Notes: generated by a model not told the origin, from the sequence alone. A stretch of DNA of 64,000 nucleotides from Euphorbia lathyris (GCF_963576675.1 NC_088913.1:18798001-18862000), one strand, 5' to 3'. Positions 44,665 to 56,777 are shown, numbered from the stretch's first letter. Numbers and translations: made by a program.

Positions 44665-46526
44665 TTACTCTTTGGATAACATATTTTCGCATTATTCCTC
44701 ACTTTTTTTTTTGTGTCTATTTGCTTTTAATAAACTAATATTTTTATCTAATTGCATTTAATACCTCTTTGTTCTTATCTAAATTGCTTTTAATAACCTC
44801 TAAACTTCAACTGTTCAATAAACTTTTAATAGTTTTAAATTAGTTGTGTATTTACTTTTTCACACGTAGCGATGTCGTAATGTCGAATCACCACGTTTTG
44901 ATACCTGTAAAACAATCAGATAGGGAGTCGGTGACCGGTGAACCCTCTTCGAAGCTTAAGTCAATATGTGAATATGAGACTTAAGGAATGGACTACAAGT
45001 TGTAGTATGTAGAATAACGTACCTTTCTTCTTGGACCAAGCTCCTATTTATAGTAATTTGAGCTTCAACTCATGCACACGTGTTAATATCATATTGGTCC
45101 GGAACCAAAATTCCCTCTTCAAATGAGCTTAGCATATTTCTAAGGTCCGAAACCTTATTGTATAATGTTCCAAATGATAAGTTATAGACTTTACGGAAAC
45201 CATCTGATATTATTTACTATATTATTTACTATATCACGTAGCAACATGGCTTTTGATAAAATAATGTCATTGTATGACGTTGCAAACCATATAGTTAAGG
45301 AGACTATCGCATTTTTAATTATAAACTACAGCAAGTCTCGGACATACAATCATACTGCTGCTGACATCTTCGATTTGGTTTTCTTTTGTAGCATGTGTAA
45401 ACCATGTGTAAAGTATTATATTTATGGAGACTAACGCATTCTTTTCATTATTAACAAATTCATTTTATAATATTAAAAGATCTCAGCAATTATTGCAACT
45501 TTTAATTGTAATAAATAATGTACATATAATTATTACTAAATAATTGGAGAAATTTTGATGTTCAAACTTCATATATTTTCTTTAAAAAAAATATTTCCAA
45601 ATAGATCTTGATATTGCACCTAATCTTTTGGAGTATCTGAGTTTCTCGAAGCCATAATCTGGTTTGGTAGAGGACATACAATCTTATAATATATAATATG
45701 TTAGAATAAATACATTTGTATTTAGGCTTAATACATCATTTGCTTCTTGAACTTGTTCAAAAAAAGTTGATTGGCCTCTCTGAACTTTCAAAGTGTTCCG
45801 ATAGCCTCCTGAACTTGCATAAAATGTTCAGTTAGCCCCCTAAACTTGCGTAAAATGTAATCAATTGATCACTTGGACGTAAAAAAAAAATAAGTTAAAT
45901 GCGGAAGATGTATTTCACGCATCTTAAAATGTTATTACATAATTAAAAAATAGATTAAAAAGGAAGTTATTGCTTGCTCAACTATAAAACTTGTCTTCTC
46001 TAATATTAAAATCGTATACACCGATTTTGGTCGTTTAAATTTTTTTTAAGACTCGTGGAATACATCTTCCGCATTTAACTTACTTTTTTACGGCCGAGTG
46101 ATCAATTGATTACATTTTACGCAAGTTCAGGGGCTAACTGAACATTTTATGCAAGTTCAGAGGGCTATCAGAACACTTTAAAGTTCAGGGGGCCAATCAA
46201 CTCTTTTGGACAAGTTCAGAGAGCAAATGATGTATTAAGTCTTGTATTTATTGAGACTAACACATGTGTAAACCATGCGTAAAGTATTATATTTAGTTTG
46301 ATGTAACCACTTAGATTTATTGATCCACGAACAAAATAAATTGTTTCTCCTTTTGCTAAATTCGAAAACATCCAAAGAATAATAGATAGAGCAGATATAA
46401 TTTAACCGATAAAAAGATCCGATAAAATATATGGAAACCAATTAAAAGAAAAAAACAATAAAATAAAACACATAAAATCTAACCCGGTTGGAATAGGAAA
46501 AAGGTAGACAAACTTCATTCTTTCTA
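44665..46526 (+). repeat. SOT upstream module, orphan copy B
   Basis: 44665-44890 is R1 (TTTGCTTTTAATAAACTAAT, TTCAATAAACTTTTAATAG). 44890-45170 looks like an LTR fragment (minus-strand CTATAAATAGGAGCTTGGTC). 45220-45480 matches the reverse complement of 60850-61070. 45590-45724 matches that of about 59990-60085 (TTTTGGAGTATCTGAGTTTC, GTTTGGTAGAGGACATACAA). 46300-46526 matches that of about 59160-59350. It continues after the Mutator-like element at 56778-56835. It has the sequence and order of the region upstream of SOT2, but no SOT gene follows it in this orientation. Confidence 0.75.
45716..46250. mobile_element. Mutator-type MITE, 517 bp, TSD TTGTATTTA
   Basis: 45725-46241. Left end GGCTTAATACATCATTTGCT and, reverse-complemented right end, GACTTAATACATCATTTGCT. 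The arms of about 210 bp are nearly identical (TTGATTGGCC, AAATGTTCAGTTAGCCCC, AATGCGGAAGATGTATT). The 9-bp TSD TTGTATTTA lies at 45716-45724 and 46242-46250. No coding sequence. The corresponding place in the SOT2 module (near 59970) is uninterrupted, so the insertion postdates the duplication. Confidence 0.93.
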
Positions 46527-47135
46527 GGGAAAATTATAAAACTAGGTCAAATGGAAGACCCATTTACATATTTAACCCATTTACTCAACCTACTACACAT
46601 CTAGACTGTTTTATGTGACTTTCCCATAATACCCCAATCTTTCATCTTCTCCTTCCCCTTTCTCTTCCAAATTCACGATTTTTGTGGCTTCACCCAAAAT
46701 GGCTCCACCTCCTCCTTCCACAGGGATCTAACCTGCAAGATCTTCAACACGTTTTCCTCACCTCTCTCTCCATTCTCGACTAAGACATCGATCGTTTCTT
46801 TTATATCACTGCCATATATTCTTCATCTGCTTCAGTGGTTCCTCGTTCGACTGTTCTTGAATTTTTTTCTAGTATTACGGCTCTCTTTCTACTATTGCGA
46901 TTTCCTGGTTTTCTGGTCTTCCTCTTCAAGTTGTGGTTGTTCTCTCAATTTTCTGGTTCTATTGGTTCTCTGTTTTTCATCTCCCATCGGTTTTCTCAGT
47001 TTCTCCGTTCGGCGATCGATATTCTTCATTTTCTTTGGCTTTCATCTCCGATATTCTCCATAATCTTGTTGTAAATTTTGATAATGTTATGATTTTAATG
47101 TTAGAATCCGTTGTTGTTTGCCATTTTTTGTTCAA

Positions 47136-47310
47136 CTAAACCAGACATTCGTTTCGCAGGCTTCGCATATGCTAACTAAAATCATCAACTAAACCAAACA
47201 TTTGCTTCGCATATGCTAACTAAAATCATCAACTAAACCAAACATTAGCTTCGCAGACTTCGCATATGCTAACTAAAATCATCAACTAAACCAAACATTC
47301 GTTTTAGAGG
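47136..47310 (+). repeat. Tandem repeat (about 44-53 bp) in the MULE
   Basis: Three to four copies of CTAAACCAAACATT-CGTTTCGCAGG-CTTCGCATATGCTAACTAAAATCATCAA, with one copy lacking about 9 bp. The GCTTCGCA words reappear at the right side (56590-56630), beyond the CACTA insertion. Confidence 0.85.
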
Positions 47311-47339
47311 CTCCACTACAAGAAAAAGTGGATTGAATG

Positions 47340-47770
47340 ACAGGAAATACCATCATTGAAAATCGAATTCCACTCATTAAAGGTTTTTAATGAGCGGAAT
47401 ATTCCCCTTGAGGAAGCCCTTCTTACTAAAACTATTAATGAGTGGAATAATTCCACTCATTAATAACTTATAATGAGTGGATATTTACCGTGATTAAAAA
47501 GAATTTATAATGATTAATAAATACAGTCATTATTAATATATATAATGATAAAAAAAATACGCTCATTAAAAGTATTTATAATGATTCAAAATACGCTCAT
47601 TATAAGTATTTATAATGATTAAGAATACACTAATTAAAAATATTTATAATGATTAAAAATACGTTCATTAAAAGTATTTATAATAATTAAAATCACACTC
47701 ATTAAAAGTATTTATAATAATTAAAAATACGCTCATTAAAAGTATTTATTATGATTAAAAATTAGTATTA
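47340..47770 (+). repeat. CACTA 4 left subterminal repeats, about 33 bp
   Basis: After TAATGAGTGG / CCACTCATTA words (47370-47480), the unit AAAATACGCTCATTAAAAGTATTTATAATGATT recurs about eight times between 47500 and 47765 with small changes. These would be transposase-binding sites. The similar word AATGAGTGGA occurs near the right end (56390-56550). Confidence 0.85.
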
Positions 47771-49139
47771 GTGACCAAACATACTATCATTACATTTATA
47801 AAGCCCAACATTAAAAATGTATATTACTGATGACAAATATAATATATTTTCACAAATTTACCACCAAAAGATAGAAAATATATATTTCCGAAGTCCAAGT
47901 ATTCAATAACATCAACATAAGTAAAATTTACATATGTAATATGTTCAAAAAGATAAATGGTAGAGTTTGACAAAGAGATAATATTTCCACTATACTTAGC
48001 AAAATATAGTGATAATTTGTCCAAAAAGTACTGATAATCTTCATCTTGAACCAAAATTCTAAGTAGAATGATAATTTGTGGAAAAAGTTTTCCAGTCAAT
48101 TAGCCTGCAAAAAAAATAACAATAGAGATTCAGAACAATAAAAATTTATATTTAGAAAATTGAATAATAAAATAAGTTTTAAATAATAAAAAATAACAAT
48201 AAATAAAATAATACATTGCACAAAAACAATTACAGAATGTAGACTAATAGTAATATATAGCAGTAAAACCAGCGACAAACTAACGGCAAGAATAGTCTGA
48301 ATAACAACAACATAAGATAATTTTGTATGAGCACAACAATAGACAACGAAATTAGCAACTACATGAGAGTCCAAGCCAGATTTTCACATAAACTACAAAC
48401 AAAATGCAAGGCAACCACCGAGACTCAAAGACGGAAGAAAACTTCGTATAATTGGTTCTTGTATCTGCCCACACTACAAGGATAAATCATGCCGTATAAG
48501 AACACGACATATCCAGCCATGATTAAATATTAAACACCCTAAGGATGAAAAGAAGAGGACTGAAGAATTTGAAAATGAAACCGACAATTAGCAGACATTG
48601 GAACACTCACAAGAATATTTAGTGCTTTACCCTTAACATATGTCATTTACAAGTTGCAAATAGTGCAAAAACGAAAACAAATAAAAAGCATATAGTTCAC
48701 CGCCAAAGGATATATGGGATTAAAAAATAAAGCATATAACACATCCTTGAGTAACAAATGAAATGATCTATGGATAATAATCTGGTAATTACTCTCAGCT
48801 ATTGCACATGCAACATATCCAGGCTTATATTACAGACTAATAACAAAAATGGGATAAGGTACAAAAAAACCCAACGTTGATAAGAAAGAGCAATAATACT
48901 TTTAACGTTAAAAATGGTAGAATTAAGGGTCTAAAGTTGACAACTTGATCCAATTTCACCTAAAACTAACAGACCTCCCTAGTCAGCTAATATTTCAGTT
49001 CATCTACATCGGAACGAAAACATAAAAACTCTAAAGTCCTCTCCATGGGAACGAAAACGTAAAAACTCTAAAGTAATTAATATTAGGGTACATGCTAAGT
49101 TAAATTTTATCAATATTAAAAACAAAATGAGTTAGTAAT

Positions 49140-50640
49140 CACACACCTCATGATGGTTGGTATTTGAGGTTGGCAATGCAACTGATGATAGTTGGGCACC
49201 ACCATTATCCAATTGGTCTAACCTTGAGTTTATGTTTTTTTTCCAATCTTTCTCTTGCATTTTATCTTCAAGCTCTTTTTCTTTAGTAGATTTGGATCCT
49301 AATATATCCTTTCGCTTAATTCCACCTCCATAACCAAAGACATGGCTGTGGGTCTGGGGTCCAAAGCATTTGTCAATAACCTCTATAGTGGAAAGTGAAG
49401 GCTTAGATTGAATGGTCTCTACAATTTCATCCTACAAACATCGAATGAATAAATATGATATAAAGAAATAAATACAACAATAAAACTAAAGAAAATCAAT
49501 TTGAAATGTGTACATATTTCTTTGTTGCTTCTTCATCTTGCAATTTTCCATCTTTCTGCCGAGTCTCGAAAAAAAGACTTAGAAAATCAGGAGGGTTTCC
49601 ATCTTTGCCTCCCTATTTGATGTACAAAAAATGTGTACAGTATTTAAGGGCTTAACTGAATACATAATAAAAGGCGTTGTAGACTTGTTTCTTACCATGT
49701 CATACATAATTGTACGATGTGGCTTACTTCCGCTACGATGATGCATGACTGCCTTAGCTCTATTATCGATACTTAGTTTTCTCCTTTTCTATAAATAGTG
49801 CAAAATATCAAGGTTTTTAAAGCTAGTTTCTAAGATAAAACATACTTCATAATAATATACCAACAAATCATTCTTACCAGAAATGCTTCAGTAAAAAACT
49901 TGTTGTTCACAAGCCATGTCCAATCTACAATAGTGATATGTGGTGGTAAATGTTTTATGGCTTCCGCAATTCTGACCTCCAGGCAGTCCATAAAGTGGAC
50001 ATATGCTCCAACGTATCATCACGATAATTTTCTATGTTACAATGTTGAAAAGATTCCTACATGAAGTTTTTATCAGAACATCAAAAATTATAGCAAGAAA
50101 ATCACATTAACATAACTAAATATTTGCTAAAGTTCGTTTGGAATCATTTTCCATGAGATTTACCTTGACTGCACCCCACATATGGTCTTTGACTTCTTGC
50201 GTCAAATCCTTCCATGTTTGAACTTGAACCGGACAGATATTGCCATCACGAATAATTTTTCCCAAGTGTCTTGACCAACATGTATGATTATCACCGACTG
50301 CACGATTGTTGTAGAATGTGACATCAATCTAATTCTAAAACAGATTTCCGAATTTGCTGCCATAACAAAAACAGTCTTAGAATAACGAATTGATGCTAAA
50401 ACATAAATTTGAACTAGTGTTAAAAGAAAAGCATAAATCTGAGCTGATGCAGTTACTTGTTTGATGAATAATCGGTTGAGGTTTCTGATTTGCAACCAAC
50501 AAATTAGGAGATTCTTTGACATTACCAACTAGTTTTCGTTCACTCTCACTCTTCTTAGATAACATTCCGGGTGCTATAAATTTTCCTTGACGTGTAGTAC
50601 TTTTCTCCTTTGCCATTTTAACTGCACATGTTAGAAACTG
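49140..50640 (-). pseudogene. CACTA second-ORF (PTTA/TNPA-like) remnant
   Basis: Minus strand, several exon-like pieces. 50337-50167 reads IDVTFYNNRAVGDNHTCWSR, then HLGKIIRDGNICPVQVQTWK and KDHMWGAVK. 49945-49880 reads IVDWTWLVNNKFFTEAFL. 49800-49730 is basic (RRKLSIDNRAKAVMHHRSGS). This is the layout of the accessory protein encoded beside plant CACTA transposases, thought to bind subterminal repeats. Open segments (50643-50377, 50528-50202) are broken by stops and frame changes, and introns may account for some of the gaps. Confidence 0.65.
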
Positions 50641-50785
50641 CATTAATAACTAAACTAATAAATAAGTAGTTAAAGATAAATACAATAGAACATCATGTAT
50701 TATAAAAGACATGACCACACCAAGTTCATTCATTTATATTAAAGAAACAGTGATCAAATTACTTGAAATCAAATGATGCAACTCT

Positions 50786-51850
50786 TTATAATACACTTTG
50801 TTTCCTCTTCCTCTTAAATGATGGAACTTCAATATTTGATGGCTGTAAACGACTCCTTGCTTGGATTTCTTCATTATTTGAATCTAATGATACGGGAAAG
50901 TTGAATGATCCAGCATGTTGATATGCATCATCTAGATCTTCTATATTGTCACTTCCATCATCTTCTGTTGATGGCAAATCATAAGCATCACGAGGTGTTG
51001 TTTTAATAACAACATTCCAACCCTTATTCACGTTATCATTGGCATAAAACACTTGTGATGCTTGGCTTGCTAAAATGTAAGGTTCATTTGTTTTTAGCAA
51101 ACGATGACAATTAACAGTAGTGAACCCATATGTATCCACTTTGACACCTTTCTCCTTATCATGCACATCAAACCATCTACATCGAAATAAAGCCACCCGT
51201 CTTCCACCAAGATATTGTAACTCAAGAATCTCAGTTAAAACCCCATAAAAAATAATGGAATCTATTCCACTACCTATATTAGCAGTTACGCATACCCCAC
51301 AATTTTGTGTCCTACATCCCTTATCACATTCTTCTATCCGAAACCTATATCCATTAACCACATAACCTTTGAAGCGTGTAACATGTTTTAAAGGACCACG
51401 AGACAATGACAATAAGATCTCCACCTTTTCACTCTTATCTTCCTTACACATATTTATGACCTACAAACAAATAATGAATATCAATTAGCTTTAATATTCA
51501 ATCTTTTAAACATTTGTTTTTTTTAACACTAATTCACCCACCCTAGCTTTAAACCAACTTCGAAAACATTGATTCCTTTCATTATTCTTGATTCCGAGCA
51601 TGTTATTTTGCTGAATTTTAGAATACTCTCTGCATTAAGACATCAATTAGATAAAAGCATGAATTTTGTAAATATATTATTACATTTCAAGAGATATATA
51701 CTTACTCAAGAAAAGGTTGAACAATACTACAATTGTTCAAAGTATAATTATTGGCTTGTTCCCACTCTTCGGCACTAAGATCACGACTTAAACCAAATCC
51801 TAATGTCCGTCCACATTCTGAAAATAAGGATACCTCGCCTTTAAGTTTAT
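50786..51850 (-). pseudogene. CACTA transposase 3' exons (DUF4216 region)
   Basis: Minus strand. The exon ending near 51707 encodes LSAEEWEQANNYTLNNCSIV and VQPFLE, then a GTAAGT donor. After a TTTGTAG acceptor (51461-51467), the exon 51460-50786 encodes LSLSRGPLKHVTRFKGYVVN, GYRFRIEECDKGCRTQNCGV, GRRVALFRCRWFDV, and a basic end, FKRKRKQSVL. This is the C-terminal part of plant CACTA transposases (the region annotated as DUF4216). The catalytic Transposase_21 and DUF4218 regions that should precede it are absent; the sequence breaks near 51850. Confidence 0.82.
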
Positions 51851-52039
51851 GAGACCCACCATCGTAATTCCGCTCAAGTTTAGGAAACCTTACAGGTTAC
51901 ATCCTGCTCTACCAACACCGTACGAGGATTTTGAGCAGCAGCAGTTGGACTCAAACTCGGCTCACTTAGAGGAAGATGTTCACTTGGCCTTATTGGAAGA
52001 AAGAAAACGGAATGATAAAGTGGATATTGATTGATAATA

Positions 52040-52742
52040 AAATTGGGACTAGCAAATATGGTATTGAGTTTCATGTTTGTTTTGTTTTTTTATTGTGAAG
52101 GATATAGTGGTGGCCTAACCCTTCACTGGAATAATAAAGTGGATATTTATGTATTTTCTTACTCTCATTCGTGTACTGATTTTACTATTTCTAATGATCC
52201 TACATTGATTTGGAGATGCACTAGGTTTTATGGCTAACTGGATAAAAATAATAAAAAATATTTCTTGGAACTTACTACTGGATTTAAAAGGTACGTCCAC
52301 TCTACATTGGTCTGTCATGTGGGATTGAAATCATCTCTTTTTTCTTCTATGATAAGAAAGAAGGTGCTTCTCACCCATAATGGCTTTTTCATGGTTTTAG
52401 AGAGTTTGTGGCCTATTATGAAGTATTCGACTTACCTATGAGTTACACTTAGAAAAAAAGGGATAGATACAAACAACTTTGTAGAAGAGAGATTAGATTG
52501 TTGCTTGTTAATGCTAGTTGGCTGGTTATATTCCCGGATGCTAAGCTAGTGTGCTTTTTCGCTAGTACCTCGAACCACCACCCTATTGAGCTCAGTACCG
52601 TTGTTCAGGCTCTAAGGAATTATCACAAGAAGTTTAGGATGGAAAATAGGTGGCTAAGAAAGACTAGTGTTAAGGAAAGATGGATAAATTTTATAAGCAT
52701 GCAGTTTTGTACACCAACTTCCACTTCACAATCAATTAATTA
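52040..52742 (+). pseudogene. LINE endonuclease fragment with internal deletion
   Basis: Plus strand, opposite to the transposase. GYSGGLTLHWNNKVDIYVFS and TLIWRCTRFYG match the middle of a plant LINE APE-type endonuclease. After about 250 bp of broken frame (LETYYWI..., ESLWPIMKY...), LLVNASWLVIFPDAKLVCFF, SNHHPIEL and KKFRMENRWL match its C-terminal part. It fills part of the space where the CACTA transposase 5' exons should be. Confidence 0.75.
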
Positions 52743-53435
52743 AGAGATACTTGTAGAACCCAATCAAAACAACTCATATGAGTACCTTTCTTTGAAGTTC
52801 AGAAAGTTGATTAAGCAGAAATGTACTCTGAGAATAATAAATATATATATCAGACAAGGAATACAAACTTAAAGCTGGAGTTTACTGATCATTCTCATTT
52901 ATTTATTGGATTGAACTTCTAATCTTTATTTCAACATATTAAACCTCCAATCTTCAAATTAATATTTTTTTTTATCTCCAAATAAGATGTGTACAGTTTT
53001 TCTATAGTTACATCGCACGTATAAAAAATACATTTTCGAACAGTTTAAAATAAAAATTTGAATTCAAATGAAATAAATAAGACACTGTTAACATGAGTAT
53101 TTGTTCAAAACTGAATTTGCATATGGTTAGGAGCTTAATATGACAAAAACCAAAAGAATTAGAGGTTTAATACGTTCAAATTAAAGATTACAAACTCAAT
53201 GCACAACAATCAAAATGATCAAGACCTGGTGATACTATTCGCCTTTGTAATACACTTTAATTAATTATTATATATTGTTAATGTTTTATTAGTTATGAAA
53301 TTATTGACTTGATACACCAATTAAGAAATGCGCAGATCATATAACAAAATAGGTCAATGAAATTGGTTACTTAACAGTTTGCAAATCAGTGAATTTGAAG
53401 TTGAACACAAAGAAATGAAGGAGAAATAGAAATAC

Positions 53436-53676
53436 CTTAGTTACTCTAATTTGCTTCAATGAAGAGTAGAGCTGGCATTCAAGTTGCTCAAGTTGGTCAG
53501 TCAGTGTGCAAATGTCCCAAATCTTCTCCAAGGAAATTCCTATCAAAGTCACAACTTGTAAATTCAAACAAAAGCTTTTGCATTCAAAATATTTAGAGAG
53601 CAAGTGCAGGTGTAGGTTGTAGAGCTTCCACTTTTGCCTTGAGCTTCAGGTATTCCTGGTAGCAACTCTGTTTCAC
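53436..53676 (-). pseudogene. Captured MADS-box K-domain exons (SEPALLATA-like)
   Basis: Minus strand. A first piece (53676-53617) encodes KQSCYQEYLKLKAKVEALQ, the start of the K domain in SEP-type MIKC MADS proteins. After an acceptor-like TTTGATAG, the exon 53539-53436 encodes NFLGEDLGHL and, shifted by a duplicated CTGA (CTGACTGA), DQLEQLECQLYSSLKQIRVT, then a GT donor. Without that 4-bp duplication the exon is 100 bp and in frame. The K domain mediates dimer and tetramer formation of floral organ regulators. The MADS domain and C-terminus are absent, and intron sequence is kept, so capture was from DNA. Confidence 0.82.
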
Positions 53677-53699
53677 CAACATCATTACTTATCAAAACT

Positions 53700-55180
53700 C
53701 ACTTTTATCCATCACTTTTGCATCATTCATTACCTTCCTGTTTATACCAATTCAAGGGATGATAATGTGTCCTTTAGTGGTAATTATGTTAAGTGAAGGA
53801 CTGATTACGGTCAAGTGAAACTTATTCATTTTGAATAATTATAACTGAGAGAGAGAGAGAGTATTAAATGAAGGGCTGATTAGGGTCAAGTTATATCTTC
53901 TTGCTAATTGATTGTTTAATTGGGCAAATGGATTTAATCAATTAATGTTAGATTGACAAAACTTACCATAAACTATTAAATTATGCCAAATTATATTATG
54001 ATGCTAATTTTATATCCATAAACTATTAAATTGCTCAATTTAAATGTTCTCAGTTTTTTATAGCTCAATTGTTAATCAATAATAATGTTCATTCCAAAAA
54101 GAACCAAATTGCAGAGTGTAACTATTTCAGAGATCAAAATGCAAAATTTACCAACTACAATTCTAAACCAAAACACAGAAACTGTGCTAATCTGTGAGTG
54201 TCATATAGTCATACTTGCACAGGGACTGTGCTAATCTTCTGTGTCAGATATCCAATAGATTGAATAAAAGTAAAGTGGCCATATATATACACGGCAGTTA
54301 TTAAGCAGAGGCTGACACATATATTTATCTACATACTTTACCAAAGGAGCATAATCAAATCTAACAAACCAAAAACAATCTCAACAGATGACATGAATTT
54401 AAAACAAAAGTATTGCCCTGTGCCCAAATCTGTAAAGCAAACTTACGATAAACAAAAGTATTGCCCTGTGCCCAAATCTGGTGATAGAATTATATATATC
54501 TTCAAAAGAATATTTACGTAGATATATGATTGATTCAGACATCAGAATCCTCAAACTTCTCTAGGTTCTAGACTTTAGGGATCTGATATATGCTGTAGAT
54601 GGAGAGCATTTAAAGCTTTTTGAGATAGACTCTTGTCTGCTAAACTCCTATTTATGTCAATGCATTCAAGTGGTATAAAACAGGTTTCATGAGTTTTTCT
54701 TGTAACAAACGTAAATTCATGGAAGAAATTTAATGAATGACATGGGTGGCTTTTCTCACTTCATAAACATATATGTTATGAGATCTTTTCATGATCATTC
54801 ACAATAGGTAATACTAGTCATAAATAGATATCAATACTGAAGCAAATTAAATTTAAATTGTTCCAATTCAATGCTTGCTTTATTAATTTGCTTCTTCCTC
54901 TAGACTCGACCTATTCTTCTAAATCCTTAAATGGCCTATATTGATCATTGTAACAAAAATTACAACATTTAAGGAGATTCATTGTTAAATTATCAAGTTT
55001 GCTTTTAGTTTTAGAGCATTCTACTAGCCTTCCTTTGGGACCCTACTTGAGGGCATTAACTATAGGGAAAAACTTGAACTGCTTTCAAGTCAAACTACCT
55101 TACTAAGGGCAATATAACATATAACAAATTTTGAAAACTATAAGAATGTGTATAAAAAATTGCAATAATCATCACTCATC
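53700..55180. other. CACTA 4 interior without recognised genes
   Basis: AT-rich. A direct repeat of AACAAAAGTATTGCCCTGTG (31-bp unit) starts at 54402 and 54449. A GA run is at 53847-53860. No domain was found; it may be intron sequence of the captured or transposase genes. Confidence 0.4.
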
Positions 55181-55183
55181 AAA

Positions 55184-56060
55184 GAGGAAAACATGAGAAC
55201 ATTAGGGAAAACTGGAAAAAGAAAATTACCAAGATAGGAGAAAGAGATACCAGCAAACAAGGAGGAAACCCGAGACCTAGGTCGAACAAGAAGCTTAATC
55301 CCAGGAACAGAGGTCCCACTACCGGTGTGCCTATATCTCTTGCTGTGAGTTCAACTTCTACTTAGATTTGCTTCAGTAGGGATAGTAAAAAGCCCATACC
55401 TGGCACTAATTTGAAAGAGGAAAACATGAGAAAGTTAGGGAAAACAGGAAAAAGAAAGAAATTACCAAGATAGGAGAAAGAGATACCAGCGAACAAGGAG
55501 GAAACCCGAGACCTAGGTCGAACAAGAAGCTTAATCCCAGGAACAGAGGTCCCACTACCGGCCTATATCCCTTGTTGTGTTCAACTCCTAATTAGATTTG
55601 CTTCAAATGGGACAGTAAGAAGCTCATACCTGGCACTAATTTGAAAGAGGAAAACATGAGAACATTAGGGAAAACAGGAAAAAAAAAGAAATTAGCAAGA
55701 TAGGAGAAAGAGATACCAGCGAACAAGGAAGAAACCCGAGATCTAGGTCGAATAAGAAGCTTAATCCCAGGAACAGAGGTCCCACTACCGTTGTGTCTAT
55801 ATCTCTTGCTGTGAGTTCAACTTCTAATTAGATTTGCTTCAGTAGGGATAGTAAAAAGCCCATACCTGGCACTAATTTGAAAGAGAAAAACATGAGAACA
55901 TTAGGGAAAACAGGAAAAAAAAAAGAAATTAGCAAGATAGGAGAAAGAGATACCAGCAAACAAGGAAGAAACCCGAGATCTACGTCGAACAAGAAGCTTA
56001 ATCCCATGAATAGAAGTCCCAGTACCGGTGTGCCTCCCTTGTCGTGAGTTCAACTTCTAA
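55184..56060. repeat. Tandem repeat, about 233-bp unit, four copies
   Basis: Units start with GAGGAAAACATGAGAA at 55184, 55417, 55647 and 55883 (spacings 233, 230 and 236). Each contains CCGAGACCTAGGTCGAACAA and AGGAACAGAGGTCCCACTAC; the last copy is degenerate after about 56020. A 37-bp unit (CCTAACCTAGGTTGTAGGAG...) is then repeated twice at 56071-56138. Located in the 5' region of CACTA 4, upstream of where its transposase gene would start. Confidence 0.92.
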
Positions 56061-56777
56061 TTAGGGTTAACCTAACCTAGGTTGTAGGAGAACGCAGAAG
56101 CCCAGACCTAACCTAGGTTGTAGGAGAACGCAGAAGCCAAACTATCGTTGATGAGTAAGAAATGCTTCAATCTTCAATGGGGGAAATATTCTTTCTAAGA
56201 TGAATTAAGAAACCCAGACCTAACCTAGGTCGTACAAGAAGTCAAAAGGACAAATTTGAGGAATTGATTTTGTCTAATTTTAGGGGGGGAAATGAAATAA
56301 TTGGAGGGAAATGTTTTCTAGTGTGGCGGTAAATGAAAATGTTTTCTAGTTAATTTTTTATTTTTTTAAGAAAGAAATAGTAAGGTTATTAATGAGTGGA
56401 TTTGTTTTTGTTTTTTACAATTATTGACTGATTTTTTTTGATATATGAAATAATGAGCGGAATTCCAGTAAAAAATTATGTTTTAGTCCATAAAAGTAGG
56501 GTTGTATATTTTCCACTCACTAAATGTAATGAAACCATAGTTTTAATGAGTGGAAATTATACCCACATTAAATTTTGGTTGTAGTGCTCCGCATATTAGC
56601 GCAGACTTCGCATCCTCTGCGAAGTTAGATGGGAGAAAGACAGACACGCGTAAATATTGAGGGTATTATGGGAAAGTCACACAAAAACAGTCTAGATATG
56701 TAGTAGGTTGAGTAAATGAGTTAAATATGTAATAGGCTTCCCATTTGGTCTAGTTTTATAATTTACCCTTCTTTCTA

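Larger units (their letters stand above)
47311..56589 (-). mobile_element. CACTA element 4, 9.3 kb, defective, TSD CTC
   Basis: 47314-56586. Left end CACTACAAGAAAAAGTGG, right end reverse-complemented CACTACAACCAAAATTTAA. The TSD CTC is at 47311-47313 and 56587-56589. Coding remnants read on the minus strand: a second-ORF protein (49140-50640) and the 3' exons of the main transposase (50786-51850). The 5' transposase domains are missing; that place holds a LINE endonuclease piece (52040-52742, +), unassigned sequence, and a captured MADS-box fragment (53436-53676, -). Tandem repeats occupy both subterminal zones. It is non-autonomous as it stands. Confidence 0.92.
46518..56777. mobile_element. 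Mutator-like element (MULE), TSD TTCTTTCTA, hosting CACTA 4
   Basis: The element spans 46527-56768. Its ends are GGGAAAATTATAAAACTAG and, reverse-complemented, GGGTAAATTATAAAACTAG. TIRs of about 115 bp share TTTACTCAACCTACTACA and TGTGACTTTCCCATAATACC. The 9-bp TSD is at 46518-46526 and 56769-56777. Without the nested CACTA the element is about 970 bp and non-autonomous. It holds a CT-rich leader-like stretch (46640-47080; possible captured 5' UTR) and a tandem array at 47136-47310. Small overlapping ORFs at 46835-47139 have no domain. Confidence 0.93.

Noticed and set aside
46835..47139. Three overlapping hydrophobic ORFs in the MULE
   Set aside because: CT-rich leader sequence gives Ser/Leu/Phe-rich reading in every frame; no domain and no conserved start.
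47480..47770. CRISPR-like appearance of 33-bp repeats
   Set aside because: Repeats are head to tail without unique spacers, in a plant CACTA subterminal region.
51849..52034. ORF resembling the end of a gypsy integrase (HLALLEERKR-like)
   Set aside because: The similarity is too short and the surrounding frame offers no support.
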